From assembly GCA_965224325.1 (NCBI GenBank), contig CBDCYT010000020.1:62001-126000 (forward strand): DNA of 64,000 nt, given 5' to 3'. This DNA is from CBDCMJ01 sp965224325 (GTDB lineage: Bacteria; Chloroflexota; Dehalococcoidia; Lucifugimonadales; UBA3495). A program made the position numbers and the translations under genes. Shown here in pieces: positions 24,203 through 33,163 of the stretch; position 1 is the first letter of the stretch, and each line of letters opens with the position of its first letter. The notes below the pieces were generated by a model. That model searched no databases and was not told the origin of the DNA. It saw only the letters and a list, made by a program, of their open reading frames with translations.

Positions 24203-26194
24203 ATGATGGGCAGCAACCGCTGGATGAGAAATGGCTTCGTCTATTTGTTGGTGATCATCGGCGTCGTGGTCATCCTATACACCCTCTTGCCTACCTTTGG
24301 AGGAAATACCGAAGAGCCGTTTACTACGGTAGTCTCCATGGCCAAGGCCAACGAGATCCGCGAAATCGAAGTAGACGGTAAAAAACTGACCGTCTATCCA
24401 AGGACCGCTATCAGGGGTGGAGGCGACCAGTTCATCAGCCGGATAGGCGACGATACCGACGTCATATCCCTCCTGCTCGAAAGCGGTGTCGAGGTTGGGC
24501 CTCCCAGCGGCGTTGAGCTAACCTTCAAAGGCTCCGGCGGTTTGCGCAGCTTCTTTGGTCTGCTGCTCAACTTCCTGCCGTTGATTTTCTTCGGCGGCCT
24601 CATCCTGTTCATGATGCGGCAGGCCCAGGGCAGTAACAACCAGACCTTGAGCTTTGGCAAGAGCCGGGCCCGGATGATGCCCTTCAACCGCCCCAGCGTG
24701 ACCTTTGCCGACGTAGCCGGAGTGGAAGAGGCAAAGCATGAACTGGAGGAGGTGGTCGAGTTCCTCAGGTTCCCCGAACGGTTCCTCTCTCTGGGCGCCC
24801 GTATTCCAAAGGGTCTTTTGCTGGTGGGACAACCCGGCACGGGTAAGACGCTGCTGGCCCGGGCCGTGGCCGGCGAGGCGGGAGTGCCCTTCTTCCATAT
24901 CAGCGGCAGCGAGTTTGTGGAGATGTTCGTGGGAGTTGGGGCGTCTCGAGTTCGGGACCTCTTCGACCAGGCGAAGCGCAACGCTCCTTGCATAGTTTTC
25001 GTGGACGAAATTGACGCCGTTGGGCGTCACCGGGGCGCCGGTCTAGGGGGCGGGCACGACGAAAGGGAGCAGACGCTGAACCAGATCCTGGTGGAGATGG
25101 ACGGCTTCGAAACCAATACCAACATTATCGTGCTGGCGGCTACCAACCGGCCCGATATCTTGGACCCGGCGTTGCTGCGCCCAGGGCGCTTTGACCGCCG
25201 GGTAACGCTGGATTTGCCTGACGTGGTGGGACGCTCCGCCATCCTGAAAGTCCATTCCGCGGGGAAGCCGTTAGCGCCCGAAGTCGTCCTGGAAACCCTG
25301 GCCAAGGAGACTCCGGGGTTCAGTGGCGCCGACCTGGCCAACCTGATCAACGAGGCGGCTCTCCTGGCGGCCAGGGGGAACAAGAAGGCCATCTTTATGG
25401 AGGAATTCGAGGAAGCGGTTGAGCGGATCATCGCGGGCCCGGAGCGGAAGAGCCGGGTCATCAGCGCCAGGGAAAAGGAGATGACGGCCTATCACGAAGC
25501 TGGGCACGCCCTCTCGGCTTGGACTTTGCCCCATGCCGACCGGGTGCACAAGATATCTATAGTGGCCCGGGGAGCTATGGGCGGGCATACCTCGCTGTTG
25601 CCCGACGAGGACCGTTACCTTTGGACCAGGAATCAATTCTTGGACATGCTGGTCGTTACCATGGGGGGCCGTGTTGCCGAACAGCTGATCTTCGATGAAG
25701 TCACCACCGGGGCCAGCAACGACCTGGAGAGAGCCACCAAGATTGCCCTAAGCATGATCAAGCGCTACGGCATGAGTGAGGCGCTTGGACCGCGCACCTT
25801 CGGCAAGCGGGAAGAATTGGTGTTCTTGGGTCGTGAAATAAGCGAAGAGCGAGACTATGGCGACAGGGTGGCCGAGGAGATTGACACCGAAGTTAAAGCG
25901 ATGATTGGCGACGCCTACCGCCGCGCCGAGGAAATCCTGGTTACTCACAAGCCCAAACTGGTGCGCCTCGCTGAATACCTAATCGTTAACGAGACCATAT
26001 CAGGAGACAGCTTGGGGGTCCTGCTGAACGACGAAGAGCCTGGCGTCGAACCTGCGGTCCCCATTAGTCCACTGGAGCCGTCTCCCTATGCCCCGCCCGT
26101 TTCGCCTCCCCAGCCGCTGCCTCATCCGGCTTTTCCCCTGTCCAACCAGGGGAACCCAGCCTCAATGTCCTCCGGCGGTGACGTTGACAGCTAA
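24203..26194 (+). CDS. ftsH: ATP-dependent zinc metalloprotease FtsH
   Basis: A membrane-anchored AAA+ protease that degrades damaged membrane proteins and some regulators. Order: a first membrane helix (about 10-30), a small outer domain, a second helix (about 113-135), an AAA domain with Walker A GQPGTGKT (209-216), Walker B VFVDEID and the second region of homology (TNRPDILDPALLRPGRFDRR), then the protease domain with zinc motif HEAGH (431-435). The last 40 residues are Pro/Ser-rich and not conserved. The 663-residue length is normal. The hflK and hflC homologues 0.8 kb downstream encode the usual FtsH-regulating partners. Confidence 0.96.
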   Translation: MMGSNRWMRNGFVYLLVIIGVVVILYTLLPTFGGNTEEPFTTVVSMAKANEIREIEVDGKKLTVYPRTAIRGGGDQFISRIGDDTDVISLLLESGVEVGPPSGVELTFKGSGGLRSFFGLLLNFLPLIFFGGLILFMMRQAQGSNNQTLSFGKSRARMMPFNRPSVTFADVAGVEEAKHELEEVVEFLRFPERFLSLGARIPKGLLLVGQPGTGKTLLARAVAGEAGVPFFHISGSEFVEMFVGVGASRVRDLFDQAKRNAPCIVFVDEIDAVGRHRGAGLGGGHDEREQTLNQILVEMDGFETNTNIIVLAATNRPDILDPALLRPGRFDRRVTLDLPDVVGRSAILKVHSAGKPLAPEVVLETLAKETPGFSGADLANLINEAALLAARGNKKAIFMEEFEEAVERIIAGPERKSRVISAREKEMTAYHEAGHALSAWTLPHADRVHKISIVARGAMGGHTSLLPDEDRYLWTRNQFLDMLVVTMGGRVAEQLIFDEVTTGASNDLERATKIALSMIKRYGMSEALGPRTFGKREELVFLGREISEERDYGDRVAEEIDTEVKAMIGDAYRRAEEILVTHKPKLVRLAEYLIVNETISGDSLGVLLNDEEPGVEPAVPISPLEPSPYAPPVSPPQPLPHPAFPLSNQGNPASMSSGGDVDS

Positions 26195-26393
26195 CGCCCC
26201 AGCGTTCCATATACTACTAGGCCGCTCGTGTCATCCCCCTGAACGAACCTTTCAGACCAGTTCTCGGGCTGGTCGCGCCCTCAACATACCCGTGTTGCGC
26301 CCGCCGCGCGGCTCTTGGCGACGGTGGACCAGGATGCCCCGGCAATCTTTGCCAGCCATAATCCGGAATTACGCGTCAGGATAGAATCACAGG

Positions 26394-26669
26394 TCAAACT
26401 CCGGTCTCAGCGGCGGCTTGCTCCCCGGTCTGGGGCAGTTGGCGGTAGTAAATGCCCCACTGCTGCATCAGATTGCGGATTGCGGGTTGTTCTAGGGCCA
26501 CCAACTCTTGAAAGAAACCTGCCAACGCATGGGCGGGCAGGCGTTCGTTAACGCAGACCCAGCTCCGCTCGGCAGACACGATGTATATCAACCCATGCTG
26601 GTGCTCGCAAGACGCCTGGATGCGGGTCATCTCGTCGCTCTGAGTTATGGTCAGGCCGGTGTCAGCCAT
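26394..26669 (-). CDS. Hypothetical 91-residue protein between ftsH and hflK
   Basis: I do not recognise a family. The ATG at 26669 has a GAAGGAG ribosome site seven bases upstream, and the composition looks like a real soluble protein: TRIQASCEHQHGLIYIVSAERSWVCV, then a helical LPAHALAGFFQELVALEQPAIRNLMQQWGIYY. Two Cys and several His are present without a clear metal motif. It runs against ftsH and hflK, so it is not in their operon. Confidence 0.6.
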   Translation of the reverse strand: MADTGLTITQSDEMTRIQASCEHQHGLIYIVSAERSWVCVNERLPAHALAGFFQELVALEQPAIRNLMQQWGIYYRQLPQTGEQAAAETGV

Positions 26670-27017
26670 TGGTCATCTCCTTCACCTAAACGGTAGGGGT
26701 CAATCAAAGATATTCCCATGCAGCCACTTAAGGTCACAAGTAACGCGGACTCACGATGTGCCATCCAGATTAACAGAAACCGGCTTGGCCCGGGTCTGGA
26801 TGATCTGATATTGAGGCATTTTGTAACGATTCCGTACAATCACCCCGGGTGCACCGGTGATATAGTGGAGCCTACGCATCTCGACAATCAACGCGCGGCC
26901 TTTGTGGTTCAAACCTGCGGGTTGGTGGTAGAATCTATTGGGCCGACGCTCTGCGGCCCTAATCTGGCCGGAGGCCAGCGGAACCCAACACATTCACGCC
27001 GGTAAGGACGCTTAACT
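26670..27017. other. Intergenic before hflK
   Basis: About 350 bp with one open minus-strand frame (26751-26993) that has no start signal or recognisable motif. No convincing promoter or hairpin is seen. Confidence 0.4.
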
Positions 27018-28112
27018 ATGTACCCACAGGGAGGACCCAGGCAACCGGACTTCGACTTCGAGCAAATAATAAATCGCATCAGGACCGTGTTCTCTCCCAT
27101 CGCCCGCCGAATGGGCGGCGGCGGTATCGGGCTGGTGATAACCGCCGTCGCAGCCTTGGGTGTGGCAATCTGGTTGGCCACGGGAATCTACACCATCGGC
27201 CCCGGAGAACAAGTGGCGTTGCGACTGTTTGGAGAGGCGCGTGAGACCCCGGTCACCCAAACCGGCCTTCATTGGTGGTGGCCTAGGTGGGTGGGTAGCA
27301 AGGACAAGGTATTGGCGTCGGAAACCCGCCGTATGGAGTTGGGCTTCCGCGGCGCGGAGGGCGTCGCCGACGCAACGGTGCCTGTCGAGGCATTGATGAT
27401 TAGCGGCGACCTAAACATCGTGGACGTCCGAATGGTCGTCCAGTACAACATCAGGGACCTTACCGCCTTCCTATTTCGAGTGAACGACCCAGGCGAGGGG
27501 GCGCGGAATATCGCCGCGGGCCAACCCGACGGGAGGACCTTGAAAGATGCCGCCGAAGCTGCACTCAGGCTGGTGGTGGGTCAGCGTTCCATAGATGACG
27601 TTCTTACCGAGCAGAGAGAACAGGTGCAGGCGGCTACCAAAGAACGCTTGCAGGAATTGCTGGACGACTATGACACCGGCATCAACATCTTGAACGTCCA
27701 GCTCCAGGACGTTAAAGCCCCTGAAGAGGTCCGGGACGCCTTCGACGACGTGTTGCGGGCGCGCCAGGAACGGGACACCAAGATCAACCAGGCGCGCGCT
27801 TTTGAAAACGACATACTACCCAGGGCGCGTGGTGATGCCGAACGCATCATCAAGGAGGCCGAAGCCTTCGCCGCCGCCCGCGTAGCCAGGGCTGAGGGTG
27901 AGGCGGACCGATTCACCGCCGTCATCGAAGAGTTCGGTAGGTCCGCAGCCTCGAGGGACGTTACCCGGCAACGTCTCTACTTGGAAGCTATGGAAGAAAT
28001 ACTACCGAGAATAAATAAAATAGTCGTCTCGCCTGAGGCCCAGTCGGTGTTGATACTGGGTGGTCAGGAAGGCCTGACCCCCGTACCGATCGGTCCCAGT
28101 CCCAACCGTTAA
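27018..28112 (+). CDS. hflK: HflK-like SPFH/band-7 membrane protein
   Basis: A 364-residue partner of HflC; together they form a large membrane cage around FtsH and modulate its proteolysis. It has a short cytosolic N-terminus, one membrane helix (about 36-56, GIGLVITAVAALGVAIWLATG), then the SPFH domain (IYTIGPGEQVALRLFGE ... GLHWWWPRWVG ... LNIVDVRMVVQYNIRD) and a long Glu/Arg/Ala coiled coil (about 210-320), ending in a Ser/Pro tail. It lies 30 bp upstream of hflC in a clear operon. Confidence 0.92.
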   Translation: MYPQGGPRQPDFDFEQIINRIRTVFSPIARRMGGGGIGLVITAVAALGVAIWLATGIYTIGPGEQVALRLFGEARETPVTQTGLHWWWPRWVGSKDKVLASETRRMELGFRGAEGVADATVPVEALMISGDLNIVDVRMVVQYNIRDLTAFLFRVNDPGEGARNIAAGQPDGRTLKDAAEAALRLVVGQRSIDDVLTEQREQVQAATKERLQELLDDYDTGINILNVQLQDVKAPEEVRDAFDDVLRARQERDTKINQARAFENDILPRARGDAERIIKEAEAFAAARVARAEGEADRFTAVIEEFGRSAASRDVTRQRLYLEAMEEILPRINKIVVSPEAQSVLILGGQEGLTPVPIGPSPNR

Positions 28113-28142
28113 CCCGTAGTTTCAGATCTTAGCGAGGCATCT

Positions 28143-29381
28143 ATGAGAAACCTGATCATCTCCGGAGTCCTGATATTAGTTGGCATCGTAGTGCTCAGTC
28201 AGACCTGCTACGTGGTGGACGAGACCGAGCAAGTAATCGTCACCCGTTTCGGCGACGTTAGAACCGTGGAGAGGAATCCCGGCTTAAGAGTCAAGGTGCC
28301 CTTCGTGGATAGCGCCGTCCGCTTCGACCGCAGGCTGCTTCGGATAGACGCTGACGCGGAAGCCATGCGCGATATCGAGAAACAAGATTTGACCATCGAT
28401 TCCTACGCCCGGTACCGCATCAATGACCCCGTCCAGTTCAGAAAGACCCTGATAACTCCGGAGAACGCGGTCAGCAGGCTGGGCGACATCGTCAACTCCA
28501 CTCTTCGGGAACGGATCGCCCTGCGGACCCGCCCGGAGATAATCGGGGCCCGCCCAGTGCTGGACCAGTTGGGCAACCAGGTGGAGGACGAAGAGGGACT
28601 ACCGTTGTTTGAAGGCAGCGAGTCCCGGACCTCTTTGCTGTCCGAGGTCCTGGAAGGAGTGCGGCTTCGCGTGATTGCCCAGGAGATCAACCGTGAGGTG
28701 CTGGTCCCTATTAACCTACAAGGGGATGCTACCTTCGACTTTCAGTTGGACCAAGTGGTGCTGGATGCGGACAACATCGACCGGGATAGCGACCTCAATA
28801 CCGGGGTAGGCTCAACCGACATCAGAGTTGAGGGCGGTGTAGACGGCGGGGAGACCGAAGGGCCGGACTTGGTGACCTTGCGCTGGTCGCCTGCCGCTGG
28901 CACCGTCACCTTTGGCGTGCAACAGGGCGAAACTATCGCTGCGGAGTCTGCCTTCAACCTTCAATATTTCGTTGAGAGGGATGAGCCCTTGGGGATTGAA
29001 CTCGTAGACGTGAGGATCAAGCGGGCAGACTTCCCTGACTCGGTGACCCCCAGCATTTTCACCCGTATGCGGGCGGAACGTAACAGGATCGCCACACAGT
29101 TCCGCGCCGAGGGAGATGAACAGGACCTGCAAATCCGGGCCGAAGCTAATAAGAAGCGAGAGGTTATTCTGGCCGATGCCGATAAAAGGTCTAACGAGCT
29201 CCGAGGTGAGGGCGAGGCAAAGGCTATCGAGACACTGGCGGATGCCCTAGAGGAGGACCCGGAGTTCTTCGCCTTCCGCCGCAGCCTTGAAGCCTATCAG
29301 CGGATCCTAAATCAGGGAACTACCGTGATCCTTTCCGCGGATGCTGACCTGTTCAGGTTCCTGGACAGCCCCGTCAGATAG
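28143..29381 (+). CDS. hflC: HflC-like SPFH/band-7 membrane protein with insert
   Basis: Partner of HflK. The N-terminal membrane helix (3-22) is followed by ETEQVIVTRFGDVRTV and GLRVKVPFVDSAVRFDRRL, a textbook HflC start. At 412 residues it is longer than the usual 290-330. An acidic, Gly-rich insert (about 195-280, with LDADNIDRDSDLNTGVGS and GGVDGGETEGPDL) separates the SPFH core from the coiled coil (RMRAERNRIATQFRAEGDEQ...). The protein ends AYQRILNQGTTVILSADADLFRFL, the conserved HflC C-terminus. Confidence 0.9.
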   Translation: MRNLIISGVLILVGIVVLSQTCYVVDETEQVIVTRFGDVRTVERNPGLRVKVPFVDSAVRFDRRLLRIDADAEAMRDIEKQDLTIDSYARYRINDPVQFRKTLITPENAVSRLGDIVNSTLRERIALRTRPEIIGARPVLDQLGNQVEDEEGLPLFEGSESRTSLLSEVLEGVRLRVIAQEINREVLVPINLQGDATFDFQLDQVVLDADNIDRDSDLNTGVGSTDIRVEGGVDGGETEGPDLVTLRWSPAAGTVTFGVQQGETIAAESAFNLQYFVERDEPLGIELVDVRIKRADFPDSVTPSIFTRMRAERNRIATQFRAEGDEQDLQIRAEANKKREVILADADKRSNELRGEGEAKAIETLADALEEDPEFFAFRRSLEAYQRILNQGTTVILSADADLFRFLDSPVR

Positions 29382-29431
29382 GATAACGGACCTGGGTCAT
29401 ACGCTGGAGTAGAGCACTTTAGAATCAACCC

Positions 29432-29462
29432 TGCGGCGCCTTCCCTTTCGGGAGGCGCCGCA
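29432..29462. terminator. Hairpin between hflC and the aldolase gene
   Basis: A 10-bp stem, TGCGGCGCCT / AGGCGCCGCA, has an inner TCCC/GGGA pairing around TTTC. It lies between convergent genes and could serve both. No long T-run follows. Confidence 0.5.
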
Positions 29463-29545
29463 ACCTGTAGTAAGGCGGTCCGGGCTTCCGTTCCACCTTG
29501 GTTAGGGGCGCTAGCTCGCTGCCCGGCGCGGCTATTGATGGGTCG

Positions 29546-30409
29546 TCAGCGACTGGCGAGGCGGCGGCCCTCGGACAGTCCGGCGACGCTCCTCTCGGGC
29601 GAGGTGATGATGATCTGAAAACCTTGCTCCAAACGCATGGGCACTTCGGACGCCGTGGCCCCCGTGGCGCAAGGCACACCTGCGTTCTTGCAGTCGGCCA
29701 GGATTTTCAATAGGTTCTCTTGGACCTCTGGATGGCTGGAGTTCCCCCGGTGGCCCATGGACACCGACATGTCGCCAGGTCCGGCCCAGATGGCCCCGAT
29801 ACCTTTCACTTGACGCAATATGTCGGCCAGGTTCCTGACCCCTTCGGGCTCTTCTACTATCCCCATTAATAGCATGTTCCCTTGGGGATCAAGAGGCCAC
29901 AGGTCGGCGGCGTCGTAGTACTCTTCAGGGGTGAGGCCCCAGTAGCGGGGAGCGATGCGGTACCACCAACCGCGTTCACCCCTGGGTTCGAAGTCGGCGA
30001 CACCGGGCACCTGAGGATAGCGAGCTGCAACTACGGCCGCCTGAGCGTCCTCAACGTTGTTTAGGTGGGGCAGCACCACGCCGTAAACGCCTGTGTCCAA
30101 CGTTTGTTTCATGACCCACTGGTTGTGCTCCTTGGTGTTGGGCGGTATCCGGACCAACGGCACAGGGTCGGCTTGGAGGCTGCCGTTTTCCGCCACTTTT
30201 TTGCGGCTTAACAAAAACTGGAGAGATACCCTGAGGTTGTCAAGATTGAACCCCTGGTGCTCCATCTCGATAATGACCATGTCATAAGCCGAGTCGGCGA
30301 TGAAAGTCAGGTCGTCCAAGTTTCCATTCCAGACTAGTCCTGAGCAAAAGACTGGCTTACCCTGCTCCAGCAACTCGATGACCTTGTTGTAGCGGACGTT
30401 GGGGGCCAT
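29546..30409 (-). CDS. HpcH/HpaI aldolase / citrate lyase beta family protein
   Basis: A 287-residue TIM-barrel class II aldolase-type enzyme that makes or breaks C-C bonds in 2-oxo acids with a divalent metal. Visible are the IIEMEHQGF strand with the acidic ligand, RIPPNTKEHNQWVMKQTLDTGVYGVVLPHLNNVEDA and a GPGDMSVSMGHRG loop. The ATG at 30409 follows GGAGGTG; the frame extends to 30553 but without a ribosome site. The physiological substrate is unknown. Homologues act on 4-hydroxy-2-oxo acids from aromatic breakdown. Confidence 0.85.
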   Translation of the reverse strand: MAPNVRYNKVIELLEQGKPVFCSGLVWNGNLDDLTFIADSAYDMVIIEMEHQGFNLDNLRVSLQFLLSRKKVAENGSLQADPVPLVRIPPNTKEHNQWVMKQTLDTGVYGVVLPHLNNVEDAQAAVVAARYPQVPGVADFEPRGERGWWYRIAPRYWGLTPEEYYDAADLWPLDPQGNMLLMGIVEEPEGVRNLADILRQVKGIGAIWAGPGDMSVSMGHRGNSSHPEVQENLLKILADCKNAGVPCATGATASEVPMRLEQGFQIIITSPERSVAGLSEGRRLASR

Positions 30410-30571
30410 CTCACACCTCCATGCAAGCGTCGCATAGGTTATGGACTTAGCCCAAGGAGACGGCAACTGATTCTGTACGCGGTCGTTGCGGAAGCCGGGC
30501 CTGGGCTTATTTCCTGGCCCCGGATTATGCGCTGACACCGCCTTATTGTCCACCGGCGGCGATAGGCGGCG

Positions 30572-30600
30572 TTGACGGCAGGTTCAAAATCACATACATT
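30572..30600 (+). promoter_or_regulatory. Candidate promoter of sucCD
   Basis: TTGACG (30572-30577), 17-bp spacer, TACATT (30595-30600); about 150 bp upstream of sucC. The rest of 30410-30747 shows nothing else. Confidence 0.5.
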
Positions 30601-30747
30601 TTACGGAGTCAATCAGAAGCTGGCCGTGGCCCCATGAACCGTGCAAGTGGCGGGAAAGTGGATGCCAAGCACACGCGGCAATCGCCACTTAGCCGGCTTG
30701 GCGAACTAGATGTTTGTTAGCAGACCGGAGTTTTTCCCGAGACGCGC

Positions 30748-31902
30748 ATGAAACTTCATGAGTATCAAGCCAAGGAGCTGTTCAGCCGTTACGGCATTCC
30801 AGTACCGGCGGGCTCTGTAGCCAGGTCGCCCGAAGAGGCGAGACTGGCGACTCAAAATCAGGGCGGACGGGCGGTACTGAAGGCCCAGGTGCATGCCGGC
30901 GGGCGGGGGAATGCCGGTGGAATCAAGTTGGTCCACTCTCCCCAGGAAGCGGAGGAAACGGCTCGGTCCATGCTGGGCAAGAGCCTGGTCACTCGCCAGA
31001 CCGGCGCCGGCGGCGCGCCGGTATACCAGTTGCTGGTAGAAGAGGTAGCCGAGATACGACAAGAGGCATATCTAGCCATCACGGTTGATCCGGAACACCG
31101 GGGCCCGGTGGTGCTGGTCAGTGCCAAGGGTGGCATGGATATAGAAGAGGTGGCGTCCGCCGATCCCGGAGAGATTCCAGCCGAGCCCGTCGACCCATTG
31201 CTGGGACTGATGCCTTTTCAATCCCGCCGGTTGGCCCAAGCCTTGGGGTTGAGCCCGGATTTGGTTTCGGACGCCGGAAAAGCCATTGGAGCGCTGTACC
31301 GGCTTTTCATAGAAAATGACTGCTCACTGGTGGAGATTAATCCCCTGGCAGTCGTCGGCGATGGCCGCTTGGTGGCCCTGGATGCCAAAGTGACCGTGGA
31401 AGACGATTCTCTGTTCCGCCACCCCGGGCTGCGCGATCTGCGGGACCCGGAGCAAGAGGATGAACTGGAGGCACGCGCCGCCGACCTAGACATTTCATAC
31501 GTGAATCTGGACGGCCACGTGGGTTGCCTGGTCAATGGCGCCGGCTTGGCTATGGCCACGCTGGACGCCACGATGGAGGCTGGAGCGGCGCCCGCTAACT
31601 TCCTGGACGTAGGCGGAGGAGCCTCAGACGAAAAGGTTGCGAGTGCCGTGGAGATCATTCTCTCCGACCCGAAAGTCGACAGCGTGCTGGTCAACATCTT
31701 TGGCGGCATACTTCGCTGCGACATCGCGGCTAGGGGGATAGTGAACGCTTATCAAAATATGGAGTCGGCCAAGCCCATAGTGGTCAGGATGTTGGGCACG
31801 AACGTGGAAGAAGGGAAGGCTATCCTACGTGACTCCCCGTTGCCGGTCATTTTCGCCGATACCATCGGCGAGGCGGCTCAACTTGTTCGCTCCGCAGTAT
31901 AG
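30748..31902 (+). CDS. sucC: Succinyl-CoA synthetase, beta subunit
   Basis: ADP-forming subunit of the TCA-cycle enzyme that interconverts succinyl-CoA and succinate with ATP/GTP formation. It is 384 residues long with the ATP-grasp start MKLHEYQAKELFSRYGIPVP, KAQVHAGGRGNAGGIK, NPLAVVGDGRLVALDAKV and the LDVGGGASDEKV / VNIFGGILRCD segments. sucD follows 20 bp downstream. Confidence 0.95.
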   Translation: MKLHEYQAKELFSRYGIPVPAGSVARSPEEARLATQNQGGRAVLKAQVHAGGRGNAGGIKLVHSPQEAEETARSMLGKSLVTRQTGAGGAPVYQLLVEEVAEIRQEAYLAITVDPEHRGPVVLVSAKGGMDIEEVASADPGEIPAEPVDPLLGLMPFQSRRLAQALGLSPDLVSDAGKAIGALYRLFIENDCSLVEINPLAVVGDGRLVALDAKVTVEDDSLFRHPGLRDLRDPEQEDELEARAADLDISYVNLDGHVGCLVNGAGLAMATLDATMEAGAAPANFLDVGGGASDEKVASAVEIILSDPKVDSVLVNIFGGILRCDIAARGIVNAYQNMESAKPIVVRMLGTNVEEGKAILRDSPLPVIFADTIGEAAQLVRSAV

Positions 31903-31921
31903 GTATAACTGAGTGTACTGA

Positions 31922-32806
31922 ATGGGCATTCTGATTGATGAAAACACCAGTGTCTTGGTGCAGGGGATTACCGGGCGAGAGGGCAGTTTTCACGCTAGGG
32001 CTTGCCAAGCCTACGGCGCCAACCTCGTAGCCGGGGTTACACCTGGCAAGGGCGGCCAGCTGTTCGATGATGAAGTCCCGATATTCGACTCCGTGGCGGC
32101 GGCTGTGGAGGAGACGGGCGCTAACCTGTCGTTGATTTTTGTCCCGCCGCCCTTTGCGCCTGACGCCATCGTGGAATCCGCCAGCGCTGAAGTACCCCTC
32201 ATAGTGTGCATCACCGAAGGTATTCCCCTCTTGGACATGGTGAAGGTTGTCCGGTATATAGAGAGCAAGCCGGTGCATCTGATCGGCCCCAACTGCCCGG
32301 GTATAATAAACCCGGGCGCCCGCTGCAAGGTAGGAATTATGCCTGGCGCTATACACCGCCCCGGCAGGGTGGGCGTGGTCTCCCGCAGCGGCACATTGAC
32401 TTATGAAGCGGTGAACCAGCTCAGCAGCTTGGACATAGGCCAGTCCAGCTGCGTAGGCATAGGCGGCGACCCTATATTGGGCACCAGCTTCGTCGACATT
32501 CTGCGGCTGTTCGATCAGGACCCGGGTACGGACCTGGTGGTCTTCATCGGCGAGATTGGCGGCACAAAGGAGCAAGAAGCGGCCCGCTACATTAAAGAAG
32601 AGTTCTCCAAGCCCATCTGCGCTCTGATAGTGGGAGCCACTGCGCCTCCGGGCAAGCGCATGGGACACGCCGGGGCTATCATTACAGGTGACAGCGGCCG
32701 GGCTGAGGCAAAAATCGCGGCCCTCCGTGATGCCGGAGCCACCATCATTCCCACACCTGCGGATATAGGTACCACGGCCCAGTCCCTTCTCCAGCAGGTA
32801 GGGTGA
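31922..32806 (+). CDS. sucD: Succinyl-CoA synthetase, alpha subunit
   Basis: CoA-binding and phospho-His subunit, 294 residues. It starts with MGILIDENTSVLVQGITGREGSFH, the Rossmann CoA domain, and has GPNCPGIINPG, RSGTLTYEA and the active-site His in MGHAGAIITGDSGRAE. It forms an operon with sucC. Confidence 0.96.
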   Translation: MGILIDENTSVLVQGITGREGSFHARACQAYGANLVAGVTPGKGGQLFDDEVPIFDSVAAAVEETGANLSLIFVPPPFAPDAIVESASAEVPLIVCITEGIPLLDMVKVVRYIESKPVHLIGPNCPGIINPGARCKVGIMPGAIHRPGRVGVVSRSGTLTYEAVNQLSSLDIGQSSCVGIGGDPILGTSFVDILRLFDQDPGTDLVVFIGEIGGTKEQEAARYIKEEFSKPICALIVGATAPPGKRMGHAGAIITGDSGRAEAKIAALRDAGATIIPTPADIGTTAQSLLQQVG

Positions 32807-33089
32807 GTATCTTCCGGCGCATTATTTACAGAGGTCGTAGCGCTGAAATTGAGTGTAGACGCCGGCTTCACGCGCCGGACCGAGCTGGACGAAAGTTTGA
32901 ATTTGGGCGGCGCTGTCCTGTTGCCCCAACGAGCCGCTGGGGCGAGCTTGACGTAACAGCGAGTTTGGTGTCTTGCTACCGGCCGGTCCGCTGGACCTCG
33001 GAGCGAGGCAGTCGTTAGAGACGAGGTTAGACGGGCAGCCGGCTAGGGGCATAAACCCGCAAGGAATTAAACCTGGGCCGCCTGAGTTG
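32807..33089. other. Intergenic between sucD and gatB
   Basis: No gene or clear hairpin is seen; a CGGACCGAGCTGGACGAAAG segment and others show no repeat partner. Confidence 0.4.
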
Positions 33090-33118
33090 CTTGGTATCCT
33101 GAGTAGCTTGGTATACTG
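33085..33118 (+). promoter_or_regulatory. 17-bp duplication with TATACT ahead of gatB
   Basis: GAGTTGCTTGGTATCCT and GAGTAGCTTGGTATACT are adjacent 17-bp copies. The second ends in TATACT (33112-33117), a good -10 box; a TTGCTT or TTGGTA in the first copy could serve as -35, though neither spacing is ideal (19 or 15 bp). The gatB start lies about 45 bp on. Confidence 0.4.
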
Positions 33119-33163
33119 AAAGGACAGGGTGGTCCAGCCTAACTTGAGAGGGACATCGGGAAC

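Noticed and set aside
26751..26993. 80-residue minus-strand frame upstream of hflK
   Set aside because: No ribosome site, no recognisable motif and a position in the leader of hflK; not enough to call a gene.
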